Assembly (NCBI GenBank): GCA_016212095.1
Contig: JACRHH010000025.1
Span: forward strand, 40,832 to 104,831
Length of the DNA stretch: 64,000 nt
Source of the DNA: Nitrospirota bacterium
Lineage (GTDB): Bacteria; Nitrospirota; Thermodesulfovibrionia; SZUA-242
Reading direction: 5' to 3'
A model generated the notes under the pieces. It worked only from the letters and a program-made list of their open reading frames with translations. It did no database searches and was not told the DNA's origin. Positions within the stretch are counted from its first letter, which is position 1. Every line of letters starts with the position of its first letter. Below, piece after piece: positions 58,113-64,000 of the stretch. Made by a program: the position numbers and the translations under genes.

Positions 58113-60551
58113 ATGTTTGAACGATTTACTGAAAGAGGAAGAAAGGTCATCGTTTACGCGCGTGAGGAGGCTGAGCGCCGCCAGAATGATTACCTTGGAA
58201 CTGAGCATCTGCTTCTTGCGCTGTTAAGGGAAGAAGACACCCTTCCCGTTGCGATTCTTAAAAAGATGGGCCTGTCGATTGAGGAGATACGCATGGAAGT
58301 CGAGCGGAATCTTCCGACAGGCTCGAACATCCTCACATTCGGCGACATTCCGTTCACCCCCCGCGCCAAAAAGGTTCTTGAGCTTGCCGTGGAAGAAGCG
58401 CGCCTGCTCGGACACAGCTACATAGGAAGCGAGCACCTTCTGCTTGGCGTTATTCGCGAGGACGACGGAATTGCCGGAAAGATAATCCGCAGCCTTGGAG
58501 CCAACCTTCTTGGCGCGAGGCAGCTTGCGATAAACCTTTCGCTTCGCGGTCAGCCGCAGGTGAAGGAGAAGAAAAGCCAGACCCCGGCGCTGGATGAATT
58601 CGGGCGCGATCTGACCAAGCTTGCGCGCGAGGGCAAACTCGACCCTGTAATCGGGCGCGACAGCGAGATAGAACGCGTGCTCCAGATTCTTTCGCGCCGC
58701 ATCAAGAACAACCCGGCGATAATCGGCGAGCCGGGCGTTGGCAAAACAGCTATTGTGGAAGGTCTGGCCCAGAAGGTTGTAAACGGCGATGTTCCGGAAG
58801 GGCTGTTAAGCTACCGCATTGTTGCGCTGGACTTGGGCGCGTTGATTGCCGGAACCAAGTATCGCGGACAGTTTGAGGAGCGCCTGAAGCTTGTGATGAA
58901 GGAGATCGTGCAGACCGACAACGTTATCCTTTTCATCGACGAACTGCACACGCTTGTGGGCGCGGGCGCGGCTGAGGGATCAATCGATGCCTCCAGCATG
59001 TTGAAACCGGCGCTCTCTCGCGGCGAGATTCAGTGCATCGGAGCCACAACCCCCGCCGAGTACAGGAAGCATATCGAGAAGGACGGCGCGCTTGAGCGCC
59101 GCTTTCAGTCGATATATCTCCAGCCGCCAACCCTTGAGGAGACCGTCGGCATTCTTCGCGGCATTCGCGGCAAATACGAGGCGCACCACCGCATCAGAAT
59201 ATCGGAAGACGCAATGCAGATGGCGGCAAGCTACGCCGACCGCTACATCACGGATCGGTTCCTGCCGGACAAGGCCATCGATGTTATCGACGAAACCGGG
59301 GCGCGCATAAAACTGAAACGCTACATGGTTCCATCGGAGCTGCGCGATCTCGACCGCGACCTGAAGCGCTACGAGAAGGAAAAGAGCCTCTACATCAAGC
59401 TGCACGATTTCGAGAAGGCGGCTTCCGTGCGGCTTGAAGAGAGCCGCGTGCGAAGGCTTCGCGACGACATCGACAAGAAATGGCGCATGAATCAGGAGAA
59501 GGAGGTTCCGGTTCTCGACGAGGAAGACATCGCGTATACCGTCTCCAAGATGACCGGAATTCCGCTTTCGAAGATCGAGGAGAAGGAGTCGGAGAAGCTT
59601 ATCCGCATGGAGGAGGAGCTTCATCGCAGAATAGTCTCGCAGGAAGAGGCAATCGCTGCCATCGCAAAGGCGGTGCGGCGGTCTCGCGCGGGGCTGAAAT
59701 CGCGCAACAGGCCGATCGGCTCATTCTTTTTCCTCGGCCCAACCGGCGTTGGAAAGACCGAGCTTGCGAAGGCTCTTGCCGGATTTCTGTTCAACGACGA
59801 CAACGCCATTATCAAGGTTGACATGTCTGAGTACATGGAAAAGTTCAATGTTTCGCGCATGATCGGCGCGCCTCCGGGATATATTGGCTATGAAGAGGGC
59901 GGACAGCTTACCGAAAAGGTTCGCAGAAGGCCGTATTCCGTCATCCTGCTGGACGAGATCGAAAAGGCGCATCCGGATGTGTTCAACATCCTGCTGCAGG
60001 TGCTCGATGAAGGCCAGCTTACCGATAGTTACGGCAGGCGGATAGATTTCCGCAACACGGTCATCATCATGACATCGAACCTTGGGGCAAGGATCATCGA
60101 CAAGAACTCGCCGCTTGGCTTCCAGAAGCAGACGGCAGTGTCGCTGTACGACAAGATGAAGGACAGCGTGATGTCGGAGTTGAAGCGCGCGTTCAATCCG
60201 GAATTCCTGAACCGCATAGACGACGTTGTGGTGTTCCATCCGCTTGATCGCGAGCATCTGTTCCGCATTCTCGATCTGCTTGTTGACGAACTAAACGGCA
60301 AGCTCATAGAGCACGAACTCAATATCGAGCTTACCGACGAGGCGAAGTCGTGGCTGCTTGAGAAGTATTACCAGCCCACATACGGTGCGCGCCCCATGCG
60401 CCGGGCCATCCAAAAATCGATTGAGGATCCGCTGTCGGAGGAGATATTGAAGGGGCGGTTCAAGAACATATCCCGCATTATCGTGGACATAGCCGATGGC
60501 GGCCCGGTTTTCTTGGAAGCCGAAGCGGCTGTGCTTGCGGGTGTGAACTGA
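58113..60551 (+). CDS. clpC: Clp protease ATP-binding subunit ClpC
   Basis: An 812-residue AAA+ unfoldase: two Clp-N repeats (residues 1-145), first ATPase domain with GEPGVGKT near 206, a middle domain with a UVR-like motif ([20 protein letters not shown]), second ATPase domain with GPTGVGKT near 541, and a C-terminal domain. The short middle domain and UVR segment separate it from ClpB and ClpA. It feeds unfolded proteins to ClpP, not in the window. No adaptor gene (mcsA/mcsB) or ctsR is adjacent, unlike in Firmicutes. Confidence 0.94.
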   Translation: MFERFTERGRKVIVYAREEAERRQNDYLGTEHLLLALLREEDTLPVAILKKMGLSIEEIRMEVERNLPTGSNILTFGDIPFTPRAKKVLELAVEEARLLGHSYIGSEHLLLGVIREDDGIAGKIIRSLGANLLGARQLAINLSLRGQPQVKEKKSQTPALDEFGRDLTKLAREGKLDPVIGRDSEIERVLQILSRRIKNNPAIIGEPGVGKTAIVEGLAQKVVNGDVPEGLLSYRIVALDLGALIAGTKYRGQFEERLKLVMKEIVQTDNVILFIDELHTLVGAGAAEGSIDASSMLKPALSRGEIQCIGATTPAEYRKHIEKDGALERRFQSIYLQPPTLEETVGILRGIRGKYEAHHRIRISEDAMQMAASYADRYITDRFLPDKAIDVIDETGARIKLKRYMVPSELRDLDRDLKRYEKEKSLYIKLHDFEKAASVRLEESRVRRLRDDIDKKWRMNQEKEVPVLDEEDIAYTVSKMTGIPLSKIEEKESEKLIRMEEELHRRIVSQEEAIAAIAKAVRRSRAGLKSRNRPIGSFFFLGPTGVGKTELAKALAGFLFNDDNAIIKVDMSEYMEKFNVSRMIGAPPGYIGYEEGGQLTEKVRRRPYSVILLDEIEKAHPDVFNILLQVLDEGQLTDSYGRRIDFRNTVIIMTSNLGARIIDKNSPLGFQKQTAVSLYDKMKDSVMSELKRAFNPEFLNRIDDVVVFHPLDREHLFRILDLLVDELNGKLIEHELNIELTDEAKSWLLEKYYQPTYGARPMRRAIQKSIEDPLSEEILKGRFKNISRIIVDIADGGPVFLEAEAAVLAGVN

Positions 60552-60573
60552 GTTTAAGCACTCAATCGTCTTG

Positions 60574-60599
60574 AAAAACCCCGCTTCGGCGGGGTTTTT
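60574..60599 (+). terminator. Rho-independent terminator of clpC
   Basis: CCCCGC-TTCG-GCGGGG with flanking AAAAA and TTTTT gives an 11-base stem, a very stable TTCG loop and a T-run, 22 bases after the clpC stop. Confidence 0.92.
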
Positions 60600-60684
60600 A
60601 TTTGGTGGCGCGTCCGGCATCATCCTTGCAACATATAGCAAAAAAATGTCCCATTTACAAAGTGTTATGCCCGGATTATCTGGT

Positions 60685-60713
60685 TTGACAAACGACTGCC
60701 GCTCCTGTTAAAT
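60685..60713 (+). promoter_or_regulatory. Promoter upstream of the frameshifted secreted-protein gene
   Basis: TTGACA (60685-60690), a 17-base spacer and TTAAAT (60708-60713, 4 of 6). Start near 60720 gives a leader of about 88 bases, which holds GGGAGGGG six bases before the ATG at 60808. The gene thus has intact expression signals. Confidence 0.55.
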
Positions 60714-60807
60714 ACCCGCAAAGATCACCGCCGTAGTTTCAAATTAAACAATAAATCAGTTTCCAGCCCGTGAGGGGGCATACATTACATTGTGGGAGGG
60801 GTTCAAT

Positions 60808-62711
60808 ATGAAATTGAAGCAAAGGGCCGTGCTGCTAAATCTGCTGGTTTTGTCGTTTGTTTTCGTGGCGGCGACAGCTTCAGCGCCGGATCGGCGATTA
60901 TCGTTGAGGGCAATCTATCTGTTAATACAGAAAAATTCACGATCAGGGCTCCGCTTTTTATTAAAGGCGATCTGAACGCCTCCGGCGTGGTAACTGTGGA
61001 CATCGCCAACCCGTTTGAAGATGCGCTTGTGGTTGACGGCAGCATCGAAGTCCAGAACCTGAACGTTGTCGGTAAGGTCAGGGTTGGAGGCGATGCCTCA
61101 GTTTCGGGAGCGCTGGACGTAACGAGAAGCATCGCCGCAGTGGGAAATGTTTCGTTAAGCGGCAAGACGCGCCTGACGTATCTCGACACCGTTTACAAGG
61201 CCGCCTTGTTTGCCGCGCAGCAGAAATTCGGCGACACTCTGCTGGTTCATTCGCAGGTGTTCAGAGGGCTGGCCGACGGAAGAAACAGCGTTGCGCTGTT
61301 TACTTTCGTGAAAGGATACAAGCAGCTCGACGAGGAAACGCTTCTCCGGAAGATCAGGGATAACACCATAAATCCAAGCGATTATTACAGCGTTGTGCTT
61401 GGCGCTTCGGCGGACTACGGCTCGACGCTTGTTGAATTCGACGTCTTGGCTCCGTATTACGCCGACAAGGTTAGGGTTCTGGACAAGCTTCGTGAATTGG
61501 GCCATGCCGATATTTACGTGACGAAGGCGTTGAGCGTTGGCGCGGAAAACTTCTACCTGACCTTCAGCGACGGCAACGGGCGAATTGGAACGTATCTGGT
61601 CAACGGTGATTCCAGCGCCGGCGGCGGGACTGAGAAGGACGGTATTGTGGAGCTGACCGACGCGGATAGGGAGAGCATAGTCAAGAAAATCAAGGAGATG
61701 GAAAGCGCCGCTTCGCAAGCTTCAAATGCCGCCACAGCTAATAAAGCAAGAGCGGCGGCATCCGGCGGCACTTTTCCCGACGGAAAGTCGCCAGAGGAGT
61801 TCAGAACCGAAGAGTGGCGCTATCTGAAGGGGCTTGAGGAGGTTTCGGAGGAGGTTGAAATCGAGGTTGAGAGCGAACCGGCGCGAAGCGTGAAGTATTA
61901 TGGCAGTAATCAGACAATGGAGAGGGGATTTTTCAAGAAGCTCAAGAAGGCAATCAAGCGGATAGTCACAATACCAAAATGTGAAAGCTCGACGGATTTG
62001 GACTTTATTGCAGGGGTTAAAGAGGGGGATAATGACGACTGGACGAAGTATATCGCTGTTCATAATGAGAAAGGTTCAAATAGCTGCGCAGTGGCGTCGG
62101 GAACAATGGTTCTTCGTTACCATGGCAGGCGAAAGGGGATAACAAGTTTTTATGAGGGGGATGCAGTGTCTTCTTCTGGTAATGGGAAAAAATTGCGGTA
62201 TTACCCAGTCAGCTACAAGGGGGGAATACCACTTTTTGATGATTTGGCAGCAGGCATGTATTACGACAAGGATGACGGCACTATATTGTGGAATGCGGTA
62301 CACGGAATTAACAAGGCGCTGAAAAAGGCTGGAATTAATGAAACGTCCGAGTCCATGACCGAGTTTAATCCGCTTGAAGCTCCTGCCAGCTTGCTTGGAT
62401 CTGATAGTGATTTATATGATCGGTTCTATGAGCAGGTTCGAAAGAACATGCCTCCAATAGTAAATACATGGGGTGAGGCCGGCTGGCCTGGCGATCACTT
62501 CATGCCGGTTTTGGGAACCAAGAAAAACCGCTACAATATCTGGTGTACGAGAGCAAATGAACACTATCTTTATGTGCATACGACATGGGGCGCTGCCAAT
62601 GTTGTAAAAAAGAAGGTTGAGTATTGGTTTGGGGACAAGCGGTATTACCGTTTTGACGCCCGCGCATACCCGTTGGCTATCTGGTCGGGAATTACAATTA
62701 ACGTAAATTAG
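60808..62711 (+). pseudogene. Secreted bactofilin-like/C39-like cysteine peptidase-like protein with a frameshift
   Basis: ATG 60808, after GGGAGGGG, encodes a clear signal peptide (MKLKQRAVLLNLLVLSFVFV, then AATASA). The frame is then wrong: the mature protein, GSAIIVEGNLSVNTEKFTIR onward, continues in the -1 frame to TAG 62711. One base, probably a G in TCAGC(G)GCCGG near 60885, is missing. The body has a beta-helical, bactofilin-like region (about 60900-61190), an alanine-rich linker, and a C39-like peptidase part with the cysteine at 62085-62087 (NSCAVASGTMVLRYHG) and the histidine at 62496-62498 (GDHFMPVLG). Without the missing base, secretion and body are uncoupled, so the gene is probably inactive, unless this is a sequencing error. 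Confidence 0.75.
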
Positions 62712-62723
62712 CGGATCGTGTTA

Positions 62724-62750
62724 ATTCCCCTCCCACCAAGGGAGGGGAAT
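62724..62750. repeat. GC-rich palindromic element
   Basis: ATTCCCCTCCC and GGGAGGGGAAT form a perfect 11-base stem with loop ACCAA, between the frameshifted gene and the lipoprotein gene. It resembles the elements at 32627 and 34592. No T-run follows. Confidence 0.65.
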
Positions 62751-62771
62751 CCGTTTAGCGAGGGAAAAGCA

Positions 62772-63704
62772 ATGCGCGCAATAACCGTAATCTGTATATC
62801 GGTACTGATTTTGCCATTAATGGGGTGTCCGCCGCAGCCCTTTACACATCCAGGCATGTATGAAGCTGCCGGAATTACCGATTCCGGTGGGAATCCACAT
62901 TTTATTATTGGTCATGATTTTAAGGATGTCGTAATGCATTTCTGGAAAGATGGTGAAACGCTGCATAAGGTAAGCGTTCAATCGTTTCCGGGTCACGTGG
63001 TGAAAACGGTTACATACGGGAAAGACGGTATCTGTGCATATACAGCAGGACAGTTCAAGGGCTGCACAACAGACAATACGAACTGGAAGGTGTACGAGCT
63101 GCAGAATACCGTTCCATCAGAATATACGGGGGGGTGCTGGGGATATTCATCTTGGTATGACGAAGACAGGTTGGATGATGGCCGGTATATCCTGAGTTGC
63201 ATGCATCTTGGTGAAAGCGCCTCCAAAATATATGAGTTTTTCATTATTGACGATATAAATGGTGTGGTCAACGAGTATCTCACGCCGCTGGATCTGACAA
63301 GGATTTTGTATCGCAATGCTCCTCCATTCGATCTAAAGCGCGAGCCTTGGCTGCTTCAGGCTTCATTTCGAGACGATGGCGCATGGGATGCCAAAAGCTA
63401 TATTTTTGGAGTCGTTTTCGAAAGTAGTAATACTTATAGTGCAAGAATCAATTTTTTTCACGTCTCATTCAAAGATGTGGATTGGACTATCGAAAAAATC
63501 GGCGAGTTGGATCTTGCTTACATCCCCGGCATTAACAGCCTGATAAATGGAACATTCAAGGGGAATATGGTCACAATGGCCGCGCAGCGGGCCGTTGTGA
63601 AAAGAGACAAAAACTCCGGCCACATTATACTGGAGCCATTGGAGGGGAAATATGCTGCAATGTATGAAGCAGCCAACAGCGTTGCAATTGGTGGACGTAA
63701 CTGA
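62772..63704 (+). CDS. Lipoprotein of unknown function, possibly cut short by an IS element
   Basis: About 310 residues from ATG 62772, which follows GAGGGAAAAGCA. The signal peptide MRAITVICISVLILPLMGC ends in the lipobox LMGC, giving a lipidated cysteine at residue 19. The rest is beta-rich and has no domain I recognise (YDEDRLDDGRYILSCMHLGE, FHVSFKDVDWTIEKIG). The stop codon, TGA 63702-63704, coincides with the TGA that opens the IS3-like element, so the original C-terminus may have been longer. An in-frame start at 62718 would overlap the palindrome and lacks a ribosome site. Confidence 0.7.
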   Translation: MRAITVICISVLILPLMGCPPQPFTHPGMYEAAGITDSGGNPHFIIGHDFKDVVMHFWKDGETLHKVSVQSFPGHVVKTVTYGKDGICAYTAGQFKGCTTDNTNWKVYELQNTVPSEYTGGCWGYSSWYDEDRLDDGRYILSCMHLGESASKIYEFFIIDDINGVVNEYLTPLDLTRILYRNAPPFDLKREPWLLQASFRDDGAWDAKSYIFGVVFESSNTYSARINFFHVSFKDVDWTIEKIGELDLAYIPGINSLINGTFKGNMVTMAAQRAVVKRDKNSGHIILEPLEGKYAAMYEAANSVAIGGRN

Positions 63705-64000
63705 CCTTCCCCCGAAAAATAGTCTTCCAGGGATGACGTGAAATAAGATAGAAGTCATCATTGAAAGGAAGGCTATGAAGATACCAAAACGGGAGTACAC
63801 GGCTGAGTTCAAGGAGTTGTCGGTTAAACGTGTGAAGGAAGGGCAGACGGTTGGAGCGGCATGCAAGGAGTTGGGTTTGGTGGAGCAGACGCTCAGGAAT
63901 TGGGTGAAGGCGTCGGAAAGCGGCAAGCTCACCGGGGTGGGAACCAAGCATGTAACGCCTGAGCAGATGGAGCTTTCACGGCTGCTGGCCGAGAACAAGC
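63702..64000 (+). mobile_element. IS3-like insertion sequence, left end (partial)
   Basis: The element seems to begin with TGACCTTCCCCCGAAAAATA, of the TGA...CCCCC.AAAA form common at IS3-family ends, 73 bases before the transposase start. The right end is outside the window, so the inverted repeat and target-site duplication cannot be tested here. Confidence 0.6.
63775..64000 (+). CDS. IS3-family transposase OrfA (partial)
   Basis: The first 75 residues of a transposase OrfA; the gene runs off the window. REYTAEFKELSVKRVKEGQT, then GAACKELGLVEQTLRNWVKA is the helix-turn-helix of the HTH_Tnp_1 family that binds the element ends, and TPEQMELSRLLAENK begins the leucine-zipper region. ATG 63775 follows AAAGGAAGG. 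A programmed frameshift into OrfB would be expected further on. Confidence 0.9.
   Translation, partial: MKIPKREYTAEFKELSVKRVKEGQTVGAACKELGLVEQTLRNWVKASESGKLTGVGTKHVTPEQMELSRLLAENK

Noticed and set aside
60870..60900. Programmed -1 frameshift site in the secreted-protein gene
   Set aside because: No slippery heptamer or downstream pseudoknot was seen near the join, so a deletion or sequencing error is more likely.

Overview
The window looks like a chromosomal segment of a Gram-negative (diderm), probably anaerobic bacterium of moderate GC content. The diderm call rests on an ABC-type O-antigen/capsule exporter, two lipoboxes, and an FtsEX-EnvC-AmiC cell-separation set. The anaerobic call rests on CooC, MetV and MetF of the Wood-Ljungdahl methyl branch, CbiD/CbiET of the early-cobalt cobalamin route, and FmdE. 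ClpC together with these suggests a Desulfobacterota- or Nitrospirota-like lineage, but this cannot be fixed from the sequence alone.

Region 1 (1-30491) is a large surface-glycan locus. On its left, a minus-strand operon encodes a polysaccharide deacetylase, a GT4 glycosyltransferase, a UbiA-type phosphoribosyltransferase and DprE1-like plus DprE2-like enzymes; together the last three would make a polyprenyl-phosphoryl arabinofuranose donor. A GT-C membrane protein converges on it. To the right, a winged-helix/nucleotidyltransferase-like regulator with its own promoter and a perfect palindromic operator heads a long plus-strand run: Wzm and Wzt exporter, sulfotransferase, methyltransferases, glycosyltransferases, a capsule-synthesis protein, a GtrB/CsbB-like plus YfhO-like pair, a 1786-residue secreted metzincin/beta-propeller protein, and six more glycosyltransferases. 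Two toxin-antitoxin modules (Phd/PIN and RHH/ParE) are wedged between the last glycosyltransferases.

Region 2 (30569-38710) holds a seven-repeat propeller lipoprotein, a PilZ protein, the protease CtpA, EnvC, FtsX, FtsE, a conserved uncharacterised protein, tRNA-Glu and tRNA-Gln, and a flavodoxin-like oxidoreductase.

Region 3 (38827-44838) holds an unknown small protein, RNase D, dUTPase, a hicB with a frameshifted hicA, an ArnT/GT39-like transferase, FmdE and an AmiC-type amidase. Region 4 (45021-50415) is a one-carbon operon: cooC, 5-formyl-THF cyclo-ligase, folE, folD, metV and metF, followed by a SPASM protein that lacks a radical-SAM cluster motif.

Region 5 (50471-57832) holds a DUF4143 ATPase, cbiET and cbiD, a GxxExxY protein, NAD(P)HX repair enzyme, a MazF-type toxin-antitoxin pair, acpS and pdxJ. 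Region 6 (58035-64000) is clpC with a clear promoter and terminator, then a degraded secreted-protein region: a frameshifted bactofilin-like/C39-like protein, a lipoprotein whose stop codon lies in the end of an IS3-like element, and the start of that element. No CRISPR array, rRNA or prophage was seen, and no gene-free stretch exceeds 300 bases.
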